Below are positions 1 to 5,883 of a DNA stretch of 6,894 nucleotides, one piece after another; position 1 is the stretch's first letter; every line of letters begins with the position of its first letter. The stretch is from NCBI GenBank assembly GCA_047629975.1, contig JBLHUT010000196.1, positions 1 to 6,894 on the forward strand, given 5' to 3'. This DNA comes from JBLHUT01 sp047629975 (GTDB taxonomy: Bacteria > Pseudomonadota > Alphaproteobacteria > Rhodobacterales > Rhodobacteraceae). The notes under the pieces were generated by a model, which saw only the letters and a program-made list of their open reading frames with translations, did not search any database and was not told the origin of the DNA. The position numbers and the translations under genes were made by a program.

Positions 1-93
1 ACCACGGCCCGCTTGAGGGGCAGATAGCCCAAGCCACCGCCGTTGGAAAGAGCCAAGCAGATCACCAAATGACGCGGGCAGCGCCAGAGGCCG

Positions 94-681
94 TTACCCG
101 GCTTCGTTCAGGCGCGCAACATAGCGTGCCAGCGTGTCGATCTCCAGATTGACGGGGTCCCCTACTTTAGTGACATCCCATGTGGTCACCGACTTGGTAT
201 GCGGGATAAAATTCACCCCGAAGGTCGCGCCGTCGACCTCGTTCACCGTCACTGACGTGCCGTTCAAAGCAACCGAACCTTTGGGCGCAATAAATTTTGC
301 AAGCGCCTCGGGCACACGAAAGCTGACCCGTGTGCTGTCGCCTTCGTCGTGCATGGCAATGACCTGCGCCACACCGTCCACATGCCCCGATACAATGTGC
401 CCGCCCAGCTCGTCACCAACCCGCAACGCGCGCTCTAGGTTAATCCGGCCATCAATGGACCAGCCCGCGACAATGGTCTTGCTCACTGTCTCGGCAGAGA
501 TTTCCACGTCGAACCAGTCGTCGCCCTTTGCAATCACCGTCAGGCAGACGCCGTCACAGGCGATCGAGGCACCGATGTCGATACCACCGGTCTGATACCG
601 TGTGCCGATACGCGCCTTCAGGTCGCCGCGTTGTTCAAGAGTACGCAAAACGCCGATGTCGGTAATGATGCCTGTGAACAT
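94..681 (-). CDS. ribE: Riboflavin synthase (alpha chain), RibE
   Basis: Cytosolic enzyme of the last step of riboflavin synthesis: it dismutates two 6,7-dimethyl-8-ribityllumazine molecules into riboflavin and a pyrimidinedione. The 195-residue length is about normal for the family. The protein starts with the hallmark MFTGII and shows two tandem lumazine-binding barrels, roughly residues 1-97 and 98-190. Each carries the matching motif (GASIACDGVCLTV at 37-49, KGSVALNGTSVTV at 134-146), and the first barrel ends in GGHIVSGHVDG (93-103). The ATG at 681 is backed by an AAAGGAG Shine-Dalgarno sequence about 5 bases upstream. The oxidoreductase gene lies 100 bases upstream on the same strand, and no other rib gene is visible, so operon membership is unknown. 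The symbol ribC is also used for this enzyme. Identification is firm. Confidence 0.96.
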   Translation of the reverse strand: MFTGIITDIGVLRTLEQRGDLKARIGTRYQTGGIDIGASIACDGVCLTVIAKGDDWFDVEISAETVSKTIVAGWSIDGRINLERALRVGDELGGHIVSGHVDGVAQVIAMHDEGDSTRVSFRVPEALAKFIAPKGSVALNGTSVTVNEVDGATFGVNFIPHTKSVTTWDVTKVGDPVNLEIDTLARYVARLNEAG

Positions 682-781
682 CCCATTCTCCTTTTGTGCG
701 GCCCAGACCTATCCAGCGCGCACGCCAAGAGCAAGCACCCCGTTGCTGTGGCGCGCCCCTATCTGTCAGGCCCCCTGCCGG

Positions 782-1759
782 TCAGGACACAGGCGCCCCC
801 GCCGCGGCAAACGCACGATCCATCATCGCTTGGGTGCCACGGCTGAACTCGAGCGGGCACGGATAGGGCGTGCCATTGGCGGCGGCATCACAAAATGCCT
901 CGACCTGCAAAACATAATGTTGTGCCGCAGGAAACCGCTCTATCCGCTGCGCGCGACCGGCAAGGTCGATCTCGATCCGGGCCTCGGCAAAGACTTGCGG
1001 GTTGAACGGCGCCGTCAGCCGGATTATCCCTTTTTCACCGTGAAAGGTCATCTCCTGACGCGGAAACATCCGGATCGCGGTATAGGCCGAATAGCTGAAG
1101 TCAGGAAATTGCGCCGTGACGTGGGCAAACGTATCAAAGCCGTTTTCCCACTCGATACGGGCCTCTAGCGTGACCGGCTCTTGCGCTGTCGCAAATCGCA
1201 CGGACCCCATGGTATAGACGCCGATATCGCGCAGGCCCCCGCCGCCGGTTTCGGGCCGGTTGCGAATATTGCCGGTGTCGGCACGGTTGTCGAAACTGAA
1301 GGCGCCTTCGACATGGCGTAACGCGCCGATTGCCCCGTCAGCCAACAGCTGTTTGACCCGCTGCCATTGAGGATGGTGCACAATCATATAAGCTTCGGCC
1401 GCCAGTAATCCGGTTGCATCCCGCTTGGCAATCAGGGCATCGAATTCCCCTGCGGCCATCGTCATCGGTTTTTCGCACAAAACATGCTTTCCAGCGGCCA
1501 GCGCCTTGAGGCTCCACTCCACATGCATCGTGTTGGGCAGCGGAATGTAGACGGCATCGACCGTATCATCGGCCAGCAACGCCTCGTAACTGTTGTGCAC
1601 CCGCAATCCGGGGCAAAAGGCCTCGAACGGAGCCGCCTTGGCGGTGTCGCGGGTGGCCAGCGCAACCAACTGCGCCCCGCGCGCCATGTGAATCGCCGGC
1701 CCCATATGCTCGCGCGCAAATTTTGCGGCTCCCAATATACCCCATCTCAAATGCGTCAT
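782..1759 (-). CDS. Gfo/Idh/MocA family NAD(P)-dependent oxidoreductase
   Basis: Probable cytosolic NAD(P)-dependent dehydrogenase acting on a sugar, inositol or diol-type substrate; the exact substrate cannot be read from sequence. Counting from the ATG at 1759 (325 residues), the Rossmann domain begins RWGILGAAKFA (5-15). The family's EKP catalytic motif is at 96-98 (LCEKPM), HHPQ follows at 128-131, and the C-terminal domain carries GGGGLRDIGVY (172-182), equivalent to the family's GG-x-L-x-D-x-G-x-Y motif. The overall look is close to the dihydrodiol dehydrogenase/xylose dehydrogenase branch, which is an inference. I chose the start at 1759 because GGAG sits 5 bases before it and the Rossmann fold then starts almost at once. 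An in-frame ATG at 1789 would add 10 residues but has a poorer ribosome binding site. A weak promoter-like pair (TTGTCG, TTAGGC, 16-base spacer) lies at 1812-1839. ribE follows after 22 bases of spacer plus its leader, about 100 bases in all. Confidence 0.9.
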   Translation of the reverse strand: MTHLRWGILGAAKFAREHMGPAIHMARGAQLVALATRDTAKAAPFEAFCPGLRVHNSYEALLADDTVDAVYIPLPNTMHVEWSLKALAAGKHVLCEKPMTMAAGEFDALIAKRDATGLLAAEAYMIVHHPQWQRVKQLLADGAIGALRHVEGAFSFDNRADTGNIRNRPETGGGGLRDIGVYTMGSVRFATAQEPVTLEARIEWENGFDTFAHVTAQFPDFSYSAYTAIRMFPRQEMTFHGEKGIIRLTAPFNPQVFAEARIEIDLAGRAQRIERFPAAQHYVLQVEAFCDAAANGTPYPCPLEFSRGTQAMMDRAFAAAGAPVS

Positions 1760-1863
1760 GCGTTCTCCATCAGGCATATCAGATGCCATTCATTGCAATA
1801 CCTGCCCCGCAGCCTAAGACCCACAGCCCCGCACGACAACCACTCGAAAGCGCACAGCCCGGC

Positions 1864-1898
1864 AAGAAAAAGCCCCCGCCGGTTTTCCGGTAGGGGCC
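1864..1898 (-). terminator. Intrinsic terminator of rpoH
   Basis: Read on the minus strand, GCCCC and CCGG pair across an AAAA loop with CCGG and GGGGC, with a 2x2 internal loop (TA against CG). A run of TTTTT and then CTT follows directly. It lies about 60 bases downstream of the rpoH stop and upstream of the oxidoreductase gene, so it should separate those two transcription units. Stem plus T-tract is a classic rho-independent form. Confidence 0.85.
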
Positions 1899-1957
1899 AA
1901 CAACTTTGTCTGAAAAGAAATCACCGCCAAGCAATCCGCCGAACAAAGCGGTGCGTG

Positions 1958-2851
1958 TCAGGCGGTTGCCATGCCCTTTTCCTGCGCAAGTTCACGCATC
2001 CGCTTTTGCAACTTCTCGAACGCCCGCACCTCGATCTGCCGAATCCGTTCGCGGCTTACCGAATACTGCACCGACAATTCTTCAAGTGTGACAGGGCTGT
2101 CACGCAGCCGCCGCTGTTCAAGAATATCCCGCTCGCGATCATTCAGAACCGCCATCGACGCCCCCAGCAATTCACGCCGGATGGTCAGCTCGTCGTTGGC
2201 CTCGTAATCGCCGGCCTGATCGGCCTTTTCGTCTTCGAGCCAATCCTGCCATTGCGTCGTGGTGTCTCCGTCGGATCCGACCGTCGCATTCAGCGACGCA
2301 TCCCCGCCCGACAAACGGCGATTCATCGAGATCACTTCCGTTTCGGTCACATTCAGGTCATTCGCGATACGGGCCACATTTTCTGGGCGCAAATCACCCT
2401 CTTCCAAGGCACCGATCCGGTGTTTCGCCTTGCGCAGATTGAAAAACAGCTTCTTTTGCGCACTTGTCGTACCAAGCTTTACCAGCGACCAGGACCGCAG
2501 GATATATTCCTGAATGGAGGCCCGTATCCACCACATCGCATACGTCGCAAGCCGGAAACCCCGTTCGGGGTCAAAACGTTTGACCGCCTGCATCAATCCC
2601 ACGTTCGCCTCGGAAATAACCTCGGCCTGTGGCAGGCCGTAGCCACGATACCCCATGGCGATCTTGGCGGCCAGACGCAGATGGCTGGTGACCATTTTAT
2701 GCGCGCTTTCGCTGTCCTCACGCTCGACCCACGCTTTTGCCAGCATGTATTCCTCTTCGGGCTCCAGCATCGGGAACTTACGGATCTCTTGCAAATACCT
2801 GTTCATTCCTCCTTCGGGGGAGGGAGCGGGAAGTCGGGAATAATTGCTCAT
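1958..2851 (-). CDS. rpoH: RNA polymerase heat-shock sigma factor RpoH (sigma-32, RpoHI type)
   Basis: Directs RNA polymerase to heat-shock promoters (chaperones, proteases). The 297 residues match the family's usual length. Region 1.2/2 runs from about 17 to 128, including HLRLAAKIAMGYRGYGLP (57-74) and the region 2.3-2.4 stretch FRLATYAMWWIRASIQ (99-114). The RpoH-specific box QKKLFFNLR is at 132-140, which separates it from RpoD. Region 4 (about 228-285) ends with the helix-turn-helix VSRERIRQIEVRAFEKLQ (265-282). The N-terminus and box resemble RpoHI rather than RpoHII of Rhodobacter relatives (recall, not a search). The start at 2851 has a purine-rich AGAGGG about 6 bases upstream. The gene follows the RluD-type gene on the same strand after 166 bases that contain a good promoter (2902-2931), and a terminator follows it. 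No DnaK/DnaJ gene is nearby. Confidence 0.97.
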   Translation of the reverse strand: MSNYSRLPAPSPEGGMNRYLQEIRKFPMLEPEEEYMLAKAWVEREDSESAHKMVTSHLRLAAKIAMGYRGYGLPQAEVISEANVGLMQAVKRFDPERGFRLATYAMWWIRASIQEYILRSWSLVKLGTTSAQKKLFFNLRKAKHRIGALEEGDLRPENVARIANDLNVTETEVISMNRRLSGGDASLNATVGSDGDTTTQWQDWLEDEKADQAGDYEANDELTIRRELLGASMAVLNDRERDILEQRRLRDSPVTLEELSVQYSVSRERIRQIEVRAFEKLQKRMRELAQEKGMATA

Positions 2852-2901
2852 GATGTACCCTCTGTCGGTTTGGCACCCTTAAGGCCGCCGGTGTTTATGA
2901 T

Positions 2902-2931
2902 CAGATAGGAAGCTGAACCGTACAGTTCAAG
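2902..2931 (-). promoter_or_regulatory. Predicted rpoH promoter (sigma-32-like, also readable as sigma-70)
   Basis: On the minus strand CTTGAAC (2931-2925) is followed by CCTATCT (2909-2903). This fits the alphaproteobacterial sigma-32 pattern CTTGAA, about 16 bases, CYTATNT. The same bases also read as TTGAAC, 17 bases, TATCTG, an acceptable housekeeping promoter. Transcription would start near 2895, leaving a leader of about 45 bases before the rpoH ATG. Autoregulation by RpoH is an inference from the motif. Confidence 0.6.
2914..2929. repeat. Near-perfect palindrome inside the rpoH promoter
   Basis: TGAACCGTACAGTTCA has perfect 5-base arms TGAAC/GTTCA around a GTAC core, with a single C/A mismatch pair. 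It overlaps the -35 element and fills most of the spacer of the predicted rpoH promoter, a position typical of a repressor operator. It may also arise partly by chance from the -35 sequence. Confidence 0.45.
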
Positions 2932-3017
2932 TTTGCGCTACCAATTGCTGCGTGTTTCTCCAATCACTACATAAAATAGGGTCAACCGGTAGCAAAGTCA
3001 TCTTTTGTGACAAAGCC

Positions 3018-4070
3018 TCACGCGGTGTTGTTGTCGGGTTTACCACCCAACGCCGTTATCAGATGGCACATATCCGCAGGCATTGGCGCCTCGAACATCA
3101 TGTGGTCCAGCGTCACGGGGTGAATAAATCCAAGGCTGGCCGCATGCAGCGCCTGACGGGAGAACTGGCGCGCGGCCTCTGAACCGGCATCGCCGACCGC
3201 CTTGACCGACAGCTTTCGCCGCCCGCCGTACACCGGATCACCGATCAACCCGTGACCGACATGCGCCATATGCACCCTGATCTGGTGGGTGCGCCCGGTT
3301 TCAAGCCGACACTCCACCAGAGCGGCGGTTTCGGGGGTGCCGTAACGCTCCAGCAACCGCATCCGCGTGATAGCGTGACGCCCCCCGTTGAACAACACAG
3401 CCTGCCGCTGGCGATCTGTCTTGTGGCGCGCCAGTTGGGTGCTGATGCGCAGCGTGCCGCCACTTTCCCAGTGGGTGCCGGGCACACCGCGCAACCGCGG
3501 ATCGCCAACGTCAGGCACACCATAAACAATTGCCAGATACCTGCGTTTGGCAGTGTGGGCCTCGAATTGGGCGGCAAGGCCGTGATGGGCGGCGTCCGAT
3601 TTCGCAACCACCAGCAGACCGGTGGTGTCTTTGTCGATCCGGTGCACGATGCCCGGGCGCTTTTCTCCGCCGATCCCGCTCAACGCACCGCCGAAGTGAT
3701 GCAGCAGGCCGTTCACGAGTGTTCCCGTCGGAGACCCCGGGGCCGGATGCACGACCATGCCGGCGGGTTTATCAATCACGATCAGGTCCGCGTCCTCGTG
3801 GACGATTCGCAGGTCCATCGGCTCCGCCAGAGTGTCGACATCAACCGAGACCGGCACCGTGACCTCGATGACGTCACCTTCCTCGACCCGCATTTTACTG
3901 TCGGTGACCACCTGGCCTTTGGTGCTGACCTGCCCGTCGGCAATCAGCCGCATCAGCCGTGACCGGCTGAGGCTTTCCGCCTCTGGAACATCACGCGCCA
4001 ACGCCTTATCAAGTCTGGCGGGTGGGTCGGGTTGGATTTCAACCCGCACAAGGCGTGAAAGGCTTGACAT
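3018..4070 (-). CDS. RluA-family 23S rRNA pseudouridine synthase, RluD type
   Basis: Isomerises uridine to pseudouridine in rRNA; RluD enzymes modify helix 69 of 23S rRNA. From the ATG at 4070 the protein has 350 residues, slightly longer than E. coli RluD. An S4-like RNA-binding domain (about 17-72; RLDKAL at 19-24, SRSRLMRLIADGQV at 35-48) precedes the catalytic domain. That domain carries DKPAGMVVHPAPG (100-112), the catalytic loop HRIDKDTTGLL with Asp146 (143-153), and ECRLETGRTHQIRVHM (253-268). The frame is open for another 132 bases to a far ATG at 4202, but 4070 is preferred: AGGAG lies 8 bases before it and the S4 domain then starts at the usual distance. Its start codon overlaps that of the divergent gene at 4069. 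rpoH lies downstream on the same strand. The rluD name fits best, but RluA paralogues make the target site uncertain. Confidence 0.93.
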   Translation of the reverse strand: MSSLSRLVRVEIQPDPPARLDKALARDVPEAESLSRSRLMRLIADGQVSTKGQVVTDSKMRVEEGDVIEVTVPVSVDVDTLAEPMDLRIVHEDADLIVIDKPAGMVVHPAPGSPTGTLVNGLLHHFGGALSGIGGEKRPGIVHRIDKDTTGLLVVAKSDAAHHGLAAQFEAHTAKRRYLAIVYGVPDVGDPRLRGVPGTHWESGGTLRISTQLARHKTDRQRQAVLFNGGRHAITRMRLLERYGTPETAALVECRLETGRTHQIRVHMAHVGHGLIGDPVYGGRRKLSVKAVGDAGSEAARQFSRQALHAASLGFIHPVTLDHMMFEAPMPADMCHLITALGGKPDNNTA

Positions 4071-4374
4071 GCAAGATGCTCCTGAAGACGAACCGGCGCC
4101 AGCCAACCTGCGTTTTCTCAAAGCGTTGGTGACGGCGCTGACATTGGTGATGATGCTGGGCATGGGTGCTTTGGTGGTACTCTTTATCACCCGTTTCCCC
4201 AAGGCGCAAAGCCTGTCGTTACCTGCGCAAGTAACCCTGCCCGAAGGCGCGACGGCGACCGCCTTTACCCAAGGTCAGGGATGGTTCGCGATTGTGACGG
4301 CCGATGACCGCATCCTGATCTATAATCGCAAAGATGGCGCCCTGCGCCAGACAATTGCCATTTCAGAGCCATGA
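4069..4374 (+). CDS. Small single-pass membrane protein, DUF6476-like
   Basis: A 101-residue protein of unknown function. A short acidic N-terminus (MQDAPEDEPAP) is followed by one hydrophobic segment at about 18-41 (LVTALTLVMMLGMGALVVLF) and then a polar C-terminal domain of about 60 residues. That domain contains GWFAIVTADDRILIYNRKDG (71-90), which resembles one blade strand of a beta-propeller. The likely topology is an N-terminal anchor with the C-terminal part in the periplasm; the charged residues on both flanks leave orientation open. It looks like the Rhodobacteraceae family DUF6476, named from recall. The start at 4069 has AAAGG (4058-4062) 6 bases upstream. The upstream frame stays open, but it is antisense to the pseudouridine synthase gene. 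The start codon shares three bases with that of the minus-strand gene, so its promoter and ribosome binding site must lie within that gene. Confidence 0.85.
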   Translation: MQDAPEDEPAPANLRFLKALVTALTLVMMLGMGALVVLFITRFPKAQSLSLPAQVTLPEGATATAFTQGQGWFAIVTADDRILIYNRKDGALRQTIAISEP

Positions 4375-4421
4375 CACCCGTCGCACGAGCACGGCTGACG
4401 ATACAAAGTGGATAGGAGTAA

Positions 4422-4498
4422 TGGTACCACCTCCCCGGTTTGAACGGGGGACCTCTTGATCCACAATCAAGCGCTCTAACCAACTGAGCTAAGGCGGC
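4422..4498 (-). tRNA. tRNA-His (GTG anticodon), without G-1
   Basis: A full cloverleaf can be folded on the minus strand. The acceptor GCCGCCT pairs with AGGTGGT (with G-U pairs), followed by TA and the D arm GCTC/GAGC. The anticodon stem CTTGA/TCAAG holds the loop TTGTGGA (anticodon GTG, reads His codons). A five-base variable region and the T arm CCCCG-TTCAAAC-CGGGG follow, and the 3' end is encoded as A73-CCA. Base 73 is A rather than C, and the base before G1 is T (4499), so the extra G-1 that marks most tRNA-His is not encoded. This matches the known variant in a clade of alphaproteobacteria. The gene stands alone. Confidence 0.95.
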
Positions 4499-4507
4499 AC
4501 TGAGGGT

Positions 4508-4536
4508 CGAATAAACGTCCCATGAACGCATTGCAA
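4508..4536 (-). promoter_or_regulatory. Predicted promoter of tRNA-His
   Basis: On the minus strand TTGCAA (4536-4531) and TATTCG (4513-4508) are separated by 17 bases. Transcription would begin around 4501, leaving only a very short 5' leader for RNase P to remove. The -10 element is imperfect. Confidence 0.45.
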
Positions 4537-4565
4537 GACCCTTGGTGCGCGTTTTTTCATGATAC

Positions 4566-4579
4566 CCGGTTGTAACCGG
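4566..4579. repeat. Short inverted repeat between tRNA-His and the 4648 gene
   Basis: CCGGTTGTAACCGG has perfect 6-base arms (CCGGTT/AACCGG) around GT. It lies 68 bases before the start of the small conserved gene and 16 bases before a TTGCAC that could be that gene's -35 (4595-4600; the matching -10, TACCCG, is poor). An operator is possible but unproven. Confidence 0.35.
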
Positions 4580-4647
4580 TTCTGCGCGGGCCTCTTGCAC
4601 TAGCGTTAAGACCACGTTACCCGACGCCATCACGTACGGAGACCACG

Positions 4648-4839
4648 ATGAGCATCAACAAAGAAAGCGACGTTGCCGCCAGCCTGCAAATCGGGCCGAC
4701 CAGCCTTGGCATGGTGCGTATCTACCTTGAAGGGGACGGGATTGACCTGCCTCTTGACTTCGAGCCGGACGAGGCGCGCGATATTGCCGAAGAAATACTG
4801 GCGGCAGCCGCGCGAGCGGAAAGTGTCGCCAAACGCTGA
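4648..4839 (+). CDS. Small conserved protein, DUF6324-like
   Basis: A 63-residue soluble acidic protein without signal peptide or membrane segment. The N-terminal half is predicted beta (LQIGPTSLGMVRIYLEGDGI, residues 13-32). A PLDFEPDEARDIAEEI stretch (35-50) then begins a C-terminal alpha helix that runs to the end. It resembles the Rhodobacteraceae family I know as DUF6324, whose function is unknown; that name is from recall. The start is supported by GGAG about 7 bases upstream of the ATG. The protein has no catalytic-looking residues such as clustered His or Cys, so a binding or regulatory role is a guess only. It is flanked by the divergent tRNA-His and the convergent mmcB, so it should be a single-gene transcript. 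No clear terminator follows; GC-rich palindromes occur 80-160 bases downstream. Confidence 0.85.
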   Translation: MSINKESDVAASLQIGPTSLGMVRIYLEGDGIDLPLDFEPDEARDIAEEILAAAARAESVAKR

Positions 4840-4918
4840 CCCTTGGACCAGCGGCAGTGTGTATTTGTCGCACCCAGAGCGCCGTTGACAGCCACAACGC
4901 ATGCGCACCCCGGGCAAG

Positions 4919-4930
4919 GGGAGCGCTCCC
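4919..4930. repeat. Perfect 12-bp palindrome in the 4648-gene/mmcB spacer
   Basis: GGGAGCGCTCCC is self-complementary and lies 80 bases after the small conserved gene. No T-tract follows on either strand, so an intrinsic terminator is unlikely. Confidence 0.35.
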
Positions 4931-4942
4931 GCCGGCTCCAAG

Positions 4943-4958
4943 GACATTTTACAATGTC
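4943..4958. repeat. Inverted repeat GACATT-TTAC-AATGTC
   Basis: Perfect 6-base arms around a 4-base loop, in the convergent spacer between the small conserved gene and mmcB. The role is unknown. Confidence 0.35.
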
Positions 4959-4978
4959 ATGTCGCCTGTTGGGCCGGG

Positions 4979-5000
4979 CAGCCGGGGCGAGCCCCGACTG
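4979..5000. repeat. Strong GC hairpin downstream of mmcB
   Basis: CGGGGC-GA-GCCCCG (4983-4996) is extended by CAG/CTG outside one mismatch. It begins about 58 bases past the mmcB stop in the minus direction. It could form on either transcript, but no T-run follows on either strand. It may stabilise 3' ends or act in factor-dependent termination, which is an inference. Confidence 0.4.
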
Positions 5001-5058
5001 TGCGCCCCGATCCCGGTAGCAGTCTGCAAAATGCGCCACTCCGGGAAAACGGCCTGGA

Positions 5059-5595
5059 TCACGACCTCATACCTGATGGCGCGCCCGGATCACGCAAGGC
5101 TTGCAACCGCTTTGCAGCATGACGGGCAAAAAGCTGCATCATCGCCTTGCGGCGCGGACCCGAAAGGCGATGCTCGGGTCCAATCGCGAGAATTTCGGCG
5201 TCATACCCGTCTGCGAGGATAAGCCCTGTATCAGGCGCCAGCACGTCAGTCTGGAAATTCGCATCTACGGCCCAAAAAAACCGGTCACACCACGCAAGAT
5301 ATCCACGCCACTTGTGATCCGCGCGGTAGTCGGCCATCGATGATTTACACTCGATCACCCAAATCTCGGACTTGGGGCCCAGCGCCATCACGTCGACACG
5401 CAGGCCACGCGTTGGTACCAACTCCTCGACCGTGACAAAATCATGCGCCGCAAGGTGGCGGCAGACGCCACGCGCCAGGTTTTGACCCGGCGTGAGACAC
5501 CGATCCGGTTCAAACGCTTGGTCCCACGCAGGGTTCTGACCCCGCCCTGCATCTTGATCAAGGCTGCGATCTGTTTGTAAAGGCTGTTTAGACAT
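5059..5595 (-). CDS. mmcB: MmcB-family DNA repair protein (PD-(D/E)XK nuclease fold)
   Basis: Putative SOS-induced endonuclease-like protein of the alphaproteobacterial MmcB family, linked in Caulobacter to survival of mitomycin C damage. Of its 178 residues, the core from LTPGQNLARGVCRHL (34-48) matches the family. A nuclease-fold signature follows: Glu57/Glu58 in VEELVPTRGLRVDVM, Asp68, and Glu82-x-Lys84 in IECKSS, then DYRADHKWRGYLAWCDRFFWAVD (89-111). The first 33 residues are a polar extension of low complexity that I do not recognise. No ATG, GTG or TTG codon lies between it and the conserved core, so 5595 is the only reasonable start. The ribosome binding site is weak (TAGG close to the ATG). 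A perfect alphaproteobacterial LexA box ends 12 bases before the ATG, which strongly suggests SOS control. Catalytic activity is inferred from fold residues only. Confidence 0.9.
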   Translation of the reverse strand: MSKQPLQTDRSLDQDAGRGQNPAWDQAFEPDRCLTPGQNLARGVCRHLAAHDFVTVEELVPTRGLRVDVMALGPKSEIWVIECKSSMADYRADHKWRGYLAWCDRFFWAVDANFQTDVLAPDTGLILADGYDAEILAIGPEHRLSGPRRKAMMQLFARHAAKRLQALRDPGAPSGMRS

Positions 5596-5607
5596 GGCCT
5601 AAAGTAT

Positions 5608-5622
5608 GAACATATCGTGAAC
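5608..5622 (-). promoter_or_regulatory. LexA (SOS) box of mmcB
   Basis: GAAC-ATATCGT-GAAC (GTTC-N7-GTTC on the minus strand) is an exact match to the alphaproteobacterial LexA operator. It sits 12 bases upstream of the mmcB start. A weak promoter reading, TTGCGT then 17 bases then TTTAGG, would put the operator inside the spacer and give an almost leaderless transcript. Confidence 0.85.
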
Positions 5623-5813
5623 GCAACACAAGGCATTTGCGCATCTTCTGCTTGTCATTCTGGCAAACAGACCTCTTGTAAATACCTGTGCGCAAGCGTA
5701 CCTGTTGTGGCGGCGGATCTGTCCTTCTCGTCAATGGGGTCATATTCCAGTGGCCTTAAGCAATTCCGAGGGAGCTGGCTCTGTGCGGACCCTGGTTCGT
5801 TTACCTGGCGCCC

Positions 5814-5829
5814 ACCTGTACATACAGGT
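5814..5829. repeat. 16-bp palindrome ACCTGTA-CA-TACAGGT
   Basis: Perfect 7-base arms around CA, in the noncoding stretch 181 bases before the Blh-like gene and 218 bases from the mmcB start. Its form is that of an operator for a dimeric regulator. Partial copies of the half-site lie upstream. Confidence 0.55.
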
Positions 5830-5883
5830 CCTCGGGAATAACCAACCCCGACGGATGCGTACGGTCCCCGCCACATTTTCGCC

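Noticed and set aside
1..93. A gene end or start in the first 93 bases, for example a minus-strand frame open to the edge from a GTG at 65
   Set aside because: No ribosome binding site and too little sequence to recognise a product; other frames are open there too.
1484..2908. A long plus-strand open frame of 474 codons
   Set aside because: It lies antisense to the oxidoreductase and rpoH genes, contains the rpoH terminator region and encodes no recognisable sequence; it is a GC-frame shadow.
2963..2985. A second upstream rpoH promoter with the -35 TTGACC
   Set aside because: No acceptable -10 at 16-18 bases; the promoter at 2902-2931 is much better.
3252..3962. A plus-strand open frame of 236 codons
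   Set aside because: It is wholly antisense to the pseudouridine synthase catalytic domain, whose protein motifs are unmistakable.
4071..4202. A longer N-terminus for the pseudouridine synthase
   Set aside because: The extra 44 residues do not look like the family, there is a good Shine-Dalgarno sequence for 4070, and the stretch is antisense to the divergent small gene.
4493..4500. Reading the G at 4500 as the G-1 of a standard tRNA-His with an 8-bp acceptor stem
   Set aside because: It would leave three bases instead of two before the D arm and give a 3' end of CAT instead of CCA.
4857..5222. A plus-strand open frame across the convergent spacer and the end of mmcB
   Set aside because: Cys/Arg/Pro-rich translation typical of a noncoding frame, no ribosome binding site, and overlap with the real mmcB gene.
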